From Paguma larvata (taxonomy: Eukaryota; Chordata; Mammalia; Carnivora; Viverridae), in assembly GCA_030068075.1 (NCBI GenBank), contig CM057826.1:51789116-51853115 (forward strand): 64,000 nucleotides of DNA, given 5' to 3'. Under the pieces are notes generated by a model. That model saw only the letters and a list, made by a program, of their open reading frames with translations. It was not told the origin of the DNA and did no database searches. Each line of letters begins with the position of its first letter. Positions within the stretch are counted from its first letter, which is position 1. Shown piece after piece: positions 54,159 to 64,000 of this stretch. Both the position numbers and the translations under genes were made by a program.

Positions 54159-54372
54159 GGGATTGCCTGGGTGGCTCAGACGGTTGAACATTCGACTCTT
54201 GATTTCAGCTCAGGTCATGATCTCACAGCAAAGCCTCTGAGCCCCTAGTCGGGCTCTGTGCTGACAGTGTGAAGCCTGCTTGGGATTCTCTCTCTCCTTC
54301 TCTCTGTCTGCCCCTCCCCCAATCATGCTCACTCTTCCCCCTCCCCCCAAAAAAATAAATAAACATTTTTTT
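54159..54372 (+). repeat. CAN-SINE, sense, in duplicated copy B
   Basis: GGATTGCCTGGGTGGCTCAG head to AATAAATAAACATTTTTTT. Flanks AAATGCATAA on both sides (54149-54158 and 54373-54382). Confidence 0.9.
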
Positions 54373-54385
54373 AAATGCATAATTT

Positions 54386-54561
54386 GAGGAGTGCTTGGGT
54401 GATTCAGGTCATGATCTCAGTGTTCATGGGTTCAGGCCCTGCATCGGGCTCTGCACTGACAGCTTGGAGCCTGGAGCCTGCTTTGGATTCCGTGTCTTCC
54501 TCTCTCCATACCCCCTCCCCGCCAGCTTGTGCTCTCTCTCAAAAATAAATAAACATTTTTT
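54386..54561 (+). repeat. CAN-SINE, sense, with shortened head
   Basis: GGAGTGCTTGGGTGATTCAGG joins directly to the 'tcatgatctcag' part, so about 35 bp of head are missing. Ends AAATAAATAAACATTTTT. Confidence 0.87.
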
Positions 54562-55039
54562 AAATGTGTAATATGAATCTAAATCACGAGAAATATCAGA
54601 CAAACTCAAGTTGAGAGACTTCTTTAAAATAACTAGCTAGTATTCTTGAAACCTGTCTAAGTCAAGAAAGACAACAATGGACTGAAGAACTTTCCCAGAT
54701 TTGTGGAGGCCAAGGAGATACGAAGCCTCAAAGCAACACAGGATGCTGGACCACAAAAAGACAATTGGCAAATTTTGAATCAGGTTTGTAGGTTAAGGTA
54801 TTTTTATCAATATTAATCTCCTGGTTTTAATAGTTTATGGCACTTAATTTGTTTATATTTGGGGAAGCTGGGTGAAGGGTATATGGAAACTGAGTAATAT
54901 TTTTGTGATTCTTTTGGAAATCTAAAATTATTCTAAATAAAAGCTATTTCCCTCTTTTGTTCTCATTTTGTTATTTTATGTTAGGTTTCTCTCTGAAACT
55001 GAAAAATGCCATAATTGAATAAAATATACTTATTTCGTT

Positions 55040-55160
55040 GAATTTTCACAACAGCCCTATAAAAAAAGCTTTAGGTGGTTTGAATAATTTTCCCAAGATC
55101 ACATAGTAAATGACGGAGCCAGGATTTAAATCTACATCTGCTTGACTCAAAATTTTATAC
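55040..55160. repeat. MIR-like fragment
   Basis: 'aattttcccaagatcacata', 'ggagccaggatttaaat' match the MIR/L2 type core end. Confidence 0.55.
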
Positions 55161-56654
55161 ATGTTATAAAAATAACTAACCGGATAAGCAATCCAGCTTA
55201 TTTTAAAATTTACTGTATTTTCAAAAATGCTGCCTTGTTCCAGAGAAGACTTGAGGCAGAAGACTTATGATTTGAGTGCAGGTTAGGAGAAAGATTGCCA
55301 AAATATTAGAAAATGTTTTGGTGTTGATATTTCATAAGCATAAAGCAAAACTCTGTAATTATGTGGTGCAGGAGGGCATACCAATTAGCCTCAATATGGA
55401 CTTCCTCTGAAAACAATTAACATTTGACAGACAGTATGATCTAATAAACCAGATGACTGAGGCATTTTTCCAATGGGATACATACTTAGTTTAAACCTTT
55501 GATGAGTTGTTTTTTTATATGGGAGTCGTTTAAATTTAAGAAAAAGCAAACAGTAGGGCATGTTAAAATATCTATTAACTAAACACCCTGAAAGGGTATA
55601 AAATGCCTCCAGCTGCCAAAAAACAATTAGGCTGCAAATATGCCTTTGGTTACCTAACTACACATTCCCTAAACATTTAGTTCTAATTAATTTTCTTCAT
55701 TACACAACAATGCCTCTCCTAATTACACTAGAGAAATTCTATAAACCTACTAGCTATTCGAAGTCTTTATTGCGCAAATTATTCTGGTAGGGTTCTATTA
55801 GAAGCAAATCCTCACTCTCTAATTTATACATACCTCATCTCAGCGGACATGGGCTACTTAGTAAACCCTTGACAGCCAGGCAAACTAATCCTGTATGTGA
55901 CCATTTTCCAAATTAGTAATTTCAGCGTGATAGAACATCAAGGCTGAATAATTTAAAACATACCAAGGTAAAGGTGAAAAGCACAAGCACAAGAACCGTG
56001 TAGCATCTGAATTTGTACACATGTTGCCAAAGCTTGTGATCCCTGGATCAGCAATAGAGGCTGACTCAGAGGAACAGAACGCCTGTGCTCTCAGTGAGTA
56101 CAAAGGGTGAGCTAAGTACAAAGAATAGGCAGTGGCAGTCTGCAGGCGCCAGAAACAATACAAGTGTAGTAAGAATAAAGGACTGAACGGGTCATAGAAC
56201 CATAGACTTTTAAGGGTAGGCAAAGACCCCAGACCCATCACTCAATAAGTCAGGAAATCAAGGCCCATTGAAGTGAGGTGGGCTGATAGCAGGACTCTTC
56301 AAGGTCCTGACAGAGCCAGCTACACAACACACTGTCAGTCTAGAGAGGGTTAGTACACTTCATTGGAACCTATTAGCTGTTTGAAAGTTGGGGCAAAGGC
56401 AGAGTTGATTCAAGCAAAGCCATTTTGGCTCTCTTTCCTGGAAGATGGCATGTAGGCCAATCAGTACAAATGCATGCTTAGTATTCAGAACTCAAAGCCA
56501 ACTGACGGGGTTTGGGTAGCTTCACTCTCTATGCCTTGGGTATGCTGATTAGTCAACCATTTCAGCCCAGGCCTGGGGACCTGCTTCTGACTTCTTTCTT
56601 TTTTTTGTACATAGGAATTTTCTCTCATGACATTAGATAAAAAGTAACCTAGAA
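55161..56654. other. Repeat-poor intergenic block rich in TAATTA-type sites
   Basis: 1.5 kb free of recognised repeats. From 55240 to 55870 it has several AATTA/TAATTA words (for example at 55686 and 55718), a pattern seen in homeodomain-bound enhancers. The minus-strand open frame at 55885-56241 has no known domain. Confidence 0.45.
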
Positions 56655-56815
56655 TTTTGCTACTCAAAATGTGGTCTGTGACGGAGCAGCATCAACAGCA
56701 CTTGGGAGATTATTAGTTCCCAAACTTACTGAAACAATTTGCATTTTAACAAGATCCCCAGGTAATTCATATGCTCACTGAAGTTTGAGCAGCACGGGTC
56801 TGCAGCAGTAATCCT
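56655..56815. repeat. MER5-like fragment
   Basis: CAAAATGTGGTCTGTGAC, AGCATCAACAGCACTTGG, 'ttttaacaagatccccagg' and 'ttcatatgctcactgaag' in order, close to MER5A. Confidence 0.75.
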
Positions 56816-57084
56816 CAATTTTTAGCATGCTTCCACTCATCCGGAGGGTACCCCATCCCCAGAGGTTCTTGTTCACTAGGTCTGGGCGGGCCTAGAATTC
56901 TCATCTCCTAACAAGTGTCTCAGGAGACTTCTGAGACAAAACCTCGGATTCTGGCATAGACTCCGCTTTGTCAGATCTTTGGGGGAGGGGGGTTGGAGAT
57001 TCAATTGCTGGAGGTTTTGGTAGACAAGGGCTCTTTATGGTTCACAAAGTGTCGATTTGTGCAGTCTTTTAGGTGATTCTGGAA

Positions 57085-57290
57085 ATTCTACACGTTCGAG
57101 GATAGCAATAAGTCAGGTAGGTTATTAACAATGCAGATTCCTGATACCCGAGCGGGATCCAACCGCTCTCCCTCCCGCCTGAATTAGTGGGTCCTGGATG
57201 AGATCCAGAAATCTGTATTTTTAATAAACATCCACATGATTCTGAGACAGGTGGTCAAACAATACCCTCAGAGAAACATTGACTTAAATG
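57085..57290. repeat. MER5-like fragment
   Basis: 'aacaatgcagattcctga', then 'gatccagaaatctgtattttt', 'catgattctgagacagg'. Same family as 56655-56815, interior differs. Confidence 0.55.
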
Positions 57291-58149
57291 CGGAACATCT
57301 TAGGGAAAAAGCAGGATTTGTGCCCTGATCTCAGCAGCAGGATTTCACCGTTCTCCCAGCGCGGCAGCAAGCGCGTCTCATAATTTAGCATTTGAAGCAG
57401 TTCCAGGAAATCAGTCCACTGAGCCTTTTCCTCATGGAAGCCCCAGTAGAACTTGCTCACTCCTCCTTTCTTAATTATGTCTGGCCAGCCGCTGTGTTCT
57501 TTAATCTACTTATCCATCTTACAACTGCAATTAATCAGGTGCATCCATCCATCTGGTTAATATGAGGACAAGCTGTTAATTTGTGAATGAAGATAAAGGT
57601 CTATAGACAACAAACAAACTAGCAAGGAGCTCTGGAAGGTAACATTTACCCCAATCCTTGCAAAGCAAGGTGAAGGAAAAGGGGAATTCATTTGTTATAA
57701 TAAAAGAAGGAAATGTTTTTGGTGGGGGGAAGTGAATATAGAATTTAGGCACCCCTGGGTACCCATGTGCCTTTCCCTAGGCATCTCTGAACTGAGAATC
57801 TTTAGCTGTAAAATAGGAAAATATTAGGACTTAATCTTCATCTCAGCAAAGTGAGGAGACTTCAGTGAGATCAGGTGAGACAAAACATTTTGTAAAATGC
57901 AGCAGAAATATTTTTTTTTTGGTCATTTCTGTGTATTTCTTTTACTAATGTAATACATATACATAGGGGAATCTCTTTTCATGCACATGTAACACTTAAC
58001 ATATTTCTAGCAAGCAAATTGTGCACTTTGATCACATGGTAGCTTTACTGTTTTATAGTCTTCCAAGTTTTTTTTGTTCTGTTTTGTTTTTTGGTTTCTA
58101 AATTCCACGGGCAGATTCCCCCATCCTTTCCAACCCCAGTCTTAAACTT
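57291..58149. other. Repeat-poor intergenic block
   Basis: Includes 57340-57620 with motifs such as GCAATTAATCAGGTGCATCC and GTTAATTTGTGAATGAAG. No repeat family recognised before the LTR at 58150. Confidence 0.45.
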
Positions 58150-58560
58150 AAGTGCACATTTCAGTGTATTATGGACTGAACGTATCTCCTTCAAATTCAC
58201 TTGTTGAAACCCTAACTCCCAATGTGATGCTATTTGGAGGCAGGGCCTTTGCCAGGTAATTAGATTAAGATTACATTTTGAGGGTGGGACCCTGGTAATG
58301 GAATTAATCCTTCATAAGAAGAGAAAGAGAGCACCTAGGAAAGGCCCTGTGAGCACACAGCAAGAAGGCACTCTTCATCAAACTTGGAAGAGAGCCCTCA
58401 CCAAGAACTGAATCTGTCAGCATCTTGACATTGGACATCACAGCCTCCAGAACTGTGAGAAATAAGTATTTGTTAAGTATCTGCCCCCCCCAGCCCCCGC
58501 CACTTCGGTTTATTCTATTTTGTTATGGCAGCCTAGGTCGACTCAGATGGTGGGTTTGCT
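58150..58560 (+). mobile_element. MaLR-like LTR, sense
   Basis: ATGGACTGAACGTATCTCC, GTTGAAACCCTAACTCCC, CCAGAACTGTGAGAAATAA and TATTTTGTTATGGCAGCC in order, with a C-rich slip at about 58485. Typical length near 400 bp. Confidence 0.75.
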
Positions 58561-58564
58561 GCCA

Positions 58565-58680
58565 TAGTTTCTGATTCAGTAGATCTGGGAGGGGCCTGAG
58601 AATTTGCGTTTTTGACAAGGTCACTTTTTTAATTCTGCTGGTTGTGGACTGCATTTTGAGGACCACTGCATTAAAACAAA
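58565..58680. repeat. MER5-like fragment
   Basis: 'tctgattcagtagatctggg', GGGGCCTGAGAATTTGC and 'tttgaggaccactgca' in order. Confidence 0.55.
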
Positions 58681-60842
58681 ATTTCCTGTGATTATGAAAT
58701 GTAAGCTTTCTTTGCTTTAAAAAGTTTATGTTTTCTACCTCGTATTTCTACTCCTGGTCTCCAGTTTAAAAGGAAGCATACCCCAGATTTAGAGCTAAAT
58801 GAGGTGTAGTAGAAAATATATACCTAATGACCTTGGATGTACTTTTGTCAACAACACTGCGCTAAGCACAATTTCTTTCTTTCCATGTCATTAAGAAATA
58901 TTTTGAAAGCCTTTCAACAACCCCAGGAGTTTACGATCAAACTGGGGAGACTGAATATACCCTGTAAAACACTTGGCGAATAATTACTGAGCAAAATAAA
59001 CTATAAATGCAAAACAGCATTGCCTAAAGTCCCCAGGTGAGAACACTATCACATTCCTAAAAGGAGAAATTGATATTTAAATCCCAAATGCTCAGAAAAT
59101 CTACTTTATCACTTCAGCATTTTTTAACGCCAGCAAGAGGCAAACCTCTTGACTCCAGTTCAGACACAGATGGGGTAAAACTTTGAGGCCCTTCCATTGG
59201 CCTAATGGTCTGCCCTGTGTCATTAGATAAAGTCTGAGACCACTGTTGCTCAGAATGTGATCCGTGGACCGTCTGCAGCAGAATTGCCTTAGAAATGTAT
59301 TCAATGTGCACATTATAAATAACCTACCAAAAAAAAAACAAAAAACAAAACAAAACCAAAAAACCCAAAACCCTTGGAAGCCAGGTCGTGGAAACTTTGT
59401 CATTTACCTAGCTCCTCTGATAAATCTTATGTTTAGTTTGAGGGGACATCCTCCAGGAACTTCTCCCCATCCCCACCTGGTACATCTTTGGGATGACCGC
59501 TTTGTTCTTAAGACGATGCTATGCAGTAGGCATTAGTAAGCCTGCAGCTCTAAGGAGATATTTAGTTTTCAGTTTGAGTCTTCGTTTTTGGGTAGATACA
59601 AGTAGGATAAGAACACCTTCTGTTTGCACCTGCAAGAAACACAAAGATCTATGATGGACAAATGGGAGGCAAGACTCTGGTACATAGGTAAGAAAAGGAA
59701 TCCAAAGGGAGAGGAAGGATCAAGGTCTGAGGATACTTGGAAGAGCCATGTTGCTGTTGGGTGGGTCCCAGGGAGTTTGACAGATTAGGTTGAGATTGTA
59801 GTGTAAGCCCTGACAGGTGCTGTTTGTTTGTTTGTTGTGATGCAAGTGCCTGATTTAAGCTTTGATGGCCCAGGCATCCATTTCAAAGATGGCTATTTCT
59901 CATAAACACAGGCCAGCCAGTGATTAGGTGAAGAGCCAGGCCACCTCCCCTTTACAGTCACTTTTTTTCCCCTTTACAATATATTCTGTAATCTGATTTT
60001 TAAACTGGCTGCACAGTTTCCCATTGTATTGATATTATGTTTTTTATATGTAGTCATTGATTATGGGACTTGCCTGAGTGCAGTGTCCTTTGATAGTTCC
60101 CAACAATATCTCTCTATTTTATACCAGATGGCTTTTCCTAGCTCTTACTTAATGATCAAGGGGTAATGTTCTGATTACAGCAGTTGTTCCATTTCCCTCC
60201 CTCTAGATCACTTAAGTTCTCATATCATCCTTAGGGGCTTTCTAAAAGCAACTGCAGCATTCTCAACCCCTGTATTTCATCCATTAATTTATTTATTCAT
60301 CAAATATCAAGGTGTCATGAAGGTGACAGATACAAATCCTGCCCTTTATGGGTTTGATTCTGGTTTGAGCTCAAAAGCAATATACAAGTAAAAATAAGTA
60401 TAATACTAGATAGTGAGAAGAATAACTTAAATAGGTCTAGATTTATTGTTCTTAATTGGAAGCACATCTGTTATACTACAAACATTCACTTCATCAAAAT
60501 CAGGGTAGCGGTCTGAAGTCATTATAGTTGAAGAGAAGGCGATCAGGGACACTTCTCCTCCAATATACGTACACTTCTTGCTCTGTCACTGATGGTATCC
60601 CCTTTTATGGTACTGATGGAGCCATATAAAGAGATGATCCAATTATTAGCTCAATGGATGACAATATTAAAAAAAGATGGAGAACACCAAGCCTCCTTGC
60701 TGAAGCAGATCATTTTATTTATAATGGTCTTGCCTTTGGCTTGCTGCCTGCTATTTTTGTGGTCTTCCCCTCTCTCTCTCTATCTTTCATCAATGAAGGA
60801 TTTAGACTGGATGGACAATGTTGGGAGTCTAATTGAACAGAA
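58681..60842. other. Intergenic, unassigned
   Basis: A possible MER5-like scrap at 59225-59310 and an A/C-rich simple stretch at 59328-59371. No gene; the frame at 60592-60996 runs into the SINE and is not convincing. Confidence 0.4.
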
Positions 60843-61069
60843 CGTGGCTGCCTGGGTGGCTCAGTCAGTTGAGCATCTGACTCTAGATTTCAGCTCAGGT
60901 CATGATCCTAGGATTGTGGCCTGCATGGGACTACGTGCTAAGCATGGAGCCTACTTGAGATTCTCTTTCTCCTCTGCCCCTCTCCCACTTGCTTGAGTGC
61001 GTTCTCTCTAAAATAAAATAAAATAAAATAAAATAAAATAAAATAAAATAAAATAAAATAAAGAAATAG
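60843..61069 (+). repeat. CAN-SINE, sense, with (AAAAT)n tail
   Basis: GTGGCTGCCTGGGTGGCTCAG head. The tail is an AAAAT/AAATA pentanucleotide array of about ten units (61014-61062). Target duplication contains TTGAACAGAA on both sides. Confidence 0.92.
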
Positions 61070-61908
61070 TTGAACAGAATGCTATTTATTGTGTATTTGT
61101 GGCATGAAGCAAATCAATAAAGGAGGCCAACAAAAGTTTGTCCTTCAGAAGTCACCAGCTCACTGAATGTGCACTGTGGCAAAAGCAGGACTATTGTATC
61201 TTAAGAAAGAGAGATGGATCCCAATAATATCTGATTTCTCTGCCCAGATCACAAATGAAGAGAAACGTGTCAAAAAATTGTTACGGTTCCTCATTGAACT
61301 TTCAAATGTCTGTTCATAAATGAGCTTCTAATTAACCAAAATCTGGCTCCTATGAGGTCACTAAAAATCTGACACTTTTTCAGAAGTAAATTTTAGAATG
61401 ACCTTCTGGTCATTTTAGAGAGTACTGAAGCATAAAAGCATTTTGCTTTCCAATGGAAGTTCTTTTCTGTTAGTGTCAAAGATAAAATCTCCATGATCCC
61501 TTCTGTTTTTCTAAACATCATAGCTAAACAACGAAAAGAAATTTTCCATCATTTTTCTATAATTTAAACCTAAGCAGGCTTGAAGGGAGCAGTAATGATA
61601 TTTAGGATGGCTTTGTGTAGACCTCGATGGTTTTTGCATATTTTCATTATGCATTTATTTGGTAATCAGTGGAAGTTATTTTGCTTCTTATATATCCAAT
61701 TCCTCAGACAAACAGAGTAAAGTCAGAATAAAGTGAACCATCAAATGTTATAAAATATCCATATTAGAGGAAAATATCCTTTTAGCTTTATTTTTATGAA
61801 AAGGGAATTAGGGAGTGCAAGTTCAGAATTCGGTAAGTCTGACTCTTGTAGAATCTATTTCCTTAGTATGGCATGGGTCAATTTTTGTGGGTTATAAAGA
61901 AAGGGTCA
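61070..61908. other. Repeat-poor intergenic block
   Basis: About 840 bp with no recognised repeat between a SINE and an LTR. Candidate conserved non-coding DNA; no coding or RNA feature seen. Confidence 0.4.
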
Positions 61909-62537
61909 TGTATTAGTTGACTTGGGTTGCCACAATAAGATATCATGGACTGGGTAGCTTAAACAATAGACATTCATTTTCTCACAGTTCTGGAGGCTGG
62001 AAATCTCCATCAAGGTGCTGTCAGGGTGGGTTTCTGGTAAGAGCTCTCCTTTTGGTTAGCAAACAGCGCCTTTTTACCTTCTCTCTCACTGAGTGCTTAC
62101 ATAACCTTTTCTCAGTGCGTGTGCAGAGAGTGTGCTCTAGTTTCTTTTCCTCTTTCTAGAAGGACCAGTCCAGGGCGCCTGGGTGGCTCAGTCGGTTAAG
62201 CGGCCGACGTTGGCTCAGGTCATGATCTTATGGTCTGTGAGTTCGAGCCCAACGTCAGGCTCTGTGCTGATGGGTCAGAGCTTGGAGCCTGCTTCGGATT
62301 CTGTGTCTCCCTCTCTCTCTGCCCTTCCCCTGCTCACACTCTGTCTCTATGTCTCTCAAAAATAAATAAAAACATTAAAAAAATTAAAAAAAAATGACCA
62401 GTCCAATTGGATTAGGACCCCACTCTTGTGACCTTATTAACTTTAATTATTGTGAAAGCCTTATCTTCAAAAACAGTCACATTATGGGTTAGGGTTTCAC
62501 CATATAGATTTTGGGAGACACAATTCAGTCCATAACA
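61909..62537 (-). mobile_element. MaLR-like LTR, antisense, split by a young SINE
   Basis: TGTATTAGTTGACTTGGG at the left, then TGGGTAGCTTAAACAATAG, TCTCACAGTTCTGGAGGC, and CACAATTCAGTCCATAACA at the right. The SINE at 62173-62395 with its target duplication interrupts it. Confidence 0.75.
62173..62395 (+). repeat. Young CAN-SINE, sense, with 10-bp target duplication
   Basis: GGGCGCCTGGGTGGCTCAGTC head, near consensus; GACCAGTCCA at 62163-62172 and 62396-62405. Inserted in a MaLR-like LTR. Confidence 0.95.
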
Positions 62538-63667
62538 GATGGATCAATTCTGAGGGACTTTCGTGTGAGATCGTTCTGAAAGAGTTCTTCCCAATTGTGA
62601 AAACCCTGTAACCTCTATCATTGAAGTGAGTAGGGAGAGGAATTATAATTTGAAGTGTTGAAACTTCCTACATGTTGACAGAGCCTCAGACCCGAGCGTT
62701 TATGTTGATCCAGAACACACGGTCCCTTTCAGGAACTTTTTGAAACCTTTGAATTTATCTATGTGAGGGTCCCCAGATTCAAGCCTGGAGAATTTCCACA
62801 GGGTAGTGTGATACTTTAGTCTGCCAAAAGCCTTCTCAGCTTTCTTTCTTAGGCAAGAAATCTATTTTTTAATAACCAAGTCAACTTTTCCTTTATCTTT
62901 GGGGCCGATCTCCAACCAAGCTAAACACATGTTTCTGAACTGGATTTAATGCTTATCTAATGACCACTTTTGTCAAGGATTTATGCAGTCTTCCTTGTGC
63001 TCTTTGAAAAACTTCAAGTTCACGTAATTTTTTTAACCTGCCTCATTCTACTCTATACATGTCCAGCCTCTCAGCCTTTGTAAGGGAACAATTGTGCTCT
63101 CTTTGGACATAAATGCTTTTATTGCCAGCGAAATCAGACGTATTTGTTCAATTATAGGACTCTCTCTGGATGCCTACAATGGAACATTATGTCTGGTCAG
63201 TTAGTGGTCGTCCTTTAACTTCCAGGTAAATCAGCATGGCCAGGAGAAGAAAATTTATTTATTTTTCCTGATATATATGTAAAAAAAAAAAAAAGATCAT
63301 GAATGATCATTAGAGGAAACAGGAAGAAGAAGAAGAAAAAGAGCAAACCACACTTACAAGAAAGCAAGCTCACAATCTTTCCATGCAGAAATAGTCATTG
63401 TTAACATTTTGGCTTATTTTCACCCAGTGTTTGTTTTAATAGTATTGACAGAGTATTTGTCACCTGCTAAATACTTTGCATCCATTAAGAGATAGATCCT
63501 CTTATCTTAAGTTCTTAGAAACCGCTGTGCTACATACAAACTAAAGGGCAATGTACATACTCCGTTGGATGAATTCCCCTGTATGGGTTTCTTGGTATCT
63601 TATTTCCCTCAATATGCTATTATAGACATTTAACTGTGAAAATAAATAATCTTTAAAAAAAATCTAT
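62538..63667. other. Intergenic, unassigned
   Basis: Unique-looking DNA with a 14-A run at about 63281-63294 and a GAAGAAGAAGAA patch at 63325-63339. Ends where the 5'-truncated L1 begins. Confidence 0.4.
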
Positions 63668-64000
63668 TTCACCTACAAGCCAGCAACAGGTTTTTATCCA
63701 AAGAATACGAAAATGCTGGTTCATCCATGGGTCATATGCACCCCAATGCACTATCGACAATAGGCAAAGTATGGAAGGAGCCAAATGTCCATCAACTGAT
63801 GAATGGATAAAGATGTGGTATATACATACAATGGAATATTACTCAGTGACCACAAAGAATGAAACCTTGCCATTTGCAAAAATATGGATGGAACTAAAGC
63901 ACATTATGCTGAGCGAAGTAAGTCAATCTGAGAAAGACAGATATCATATGATTTCACTCATATGTGGAATTTAAGAAACAAAACAGATGAACATAGGAGA
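63668..64000 (+). mobile_element. LINE-1 ORF2 3' end, sense, runs off the window
   Basis: The frame from 63771 encodes CPSTDEWIKMWYIHTMEYYS and IMLSEVSQSEK, the C-terminal end of L1 ORF2p. Starts abruptly near 63668 after unrelated A-rich DNA, so 5'-truncated. Its 3' UTR lies beyond the window. Confidence 0.88.

Larger units (their letters stand above)
53935..54960 (+). mobile_element. Old L1-type 3' end with internal tandem duplication, sense
   Basis: Ends with GGGGAAGCTGGGTGAAGGGTA and AAATCTAAAATTATTC then AAATAAAAG, the typical mammalian L1M 3' end. An internal unit (AATGTCACTTCTGTG ... AATAACTAGCTAGTATTCTT) occurs twice: copy A about 53947-54110, copy B about 54119-54660. Copy A carries the U6 fragment; copy B carries two SINEs. 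Confidence 0.7.

Noticed and set aside
55885..56241. 118-residue minus-strand open frame
   Set aside because: No recognisable domain, poor start context and no coding bias visible; likely chance.
60592..60996. 134-residue + strand open frame
   Set aside because: Its last third is CAN-SINE sequence, and the rest has an overlapping alternative frame; no family resemblance.
63771..63974. 67-residue + strand frame as a host gene
   Set aside because: LINE-1 ORF2 C-terminus again, in a truncated copy.

Overview
This is mammalian nuclear DNA from a cat-family carnivore (Felidae, or at least Feliformia). The organism call rests on about fifty copies of the tRNA-Lys-derived carnivore SINE (CAN-SINE/SINEC). 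Most are in the felid form: a 'cgcctgggtggctcagtcggtt' type head, a (TC)n stretch and an 'aaataaataaacattaaa' tail. Carnivore-type LINE-1 3' ends support it. There are no bacterial operons, CRISPR arrays or prophages.

One protein-coding gene is present and complete: MAT2B, the regulatory beta subunit of methionine adenosyltransferase II, on the + strand. It has seven coding exons for isoform 1 (22067-22129, 27801-27995, 30050-30164, 30361-30513, 33055-33248, 34601-34714, 35593-35763; 1005 nt, 334 aa plus stop). All introns are GT-AG and all phases are compatible. A second first exon 2.4 kb upstream (19682-19711, coding MPEMPEDMEQ) gives the known short isoform of 323 aa. The isoform 1 start lies in a TATA-less CpG island with CCAAT and ETS-type sites. 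The 3' UTR ends at an AATAAA at 36490.

Layout: 1-19.4 kb is intergenic and densely filled with repeats: old L1 fragments, MaLR-like LTRs, SINEs, two antisense gammaretrovirus-like solo LTRs (about 11.1-12.1 kb and 17.53-17.89 kb) and a stack of LTR material inside an old L1 at 15.1-17.4 kb. 19.4-36.5 kb is MAT2B. 36.5-64 kb holds no recognisable gene: SINEs, L1, MIR, MER5-like and Tigger-like fossils, broken by long repeat-poor stretches (46.4-48.4, 55.2-56.6, 57.3-58.1 and 61.1-61.9 kb) that could be conserved non-coding DNA. This fits the gene-poor region known downstream of MAT2B in mammals.

I found no previously undescribed molecular system. The most informative small structures are: a 3'-truncated U6 snRNA pseudogene with a perfect 16-bp target duplication and an 'empty-site' copy 0.5 kb away; a solo LTR that split a SINE with a perfect 4-bp duplication; a tiny 5'-truncated retrocopy with A-rich tail; a Tigger-type element with intact TA duplications; and a SINE sitting a few tens of bases from the exon 6 splice donor of MAT2B. 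Repeat family names are from memory of consensus features and were not checked against a library; edges marked approximate are good to tens of bases.
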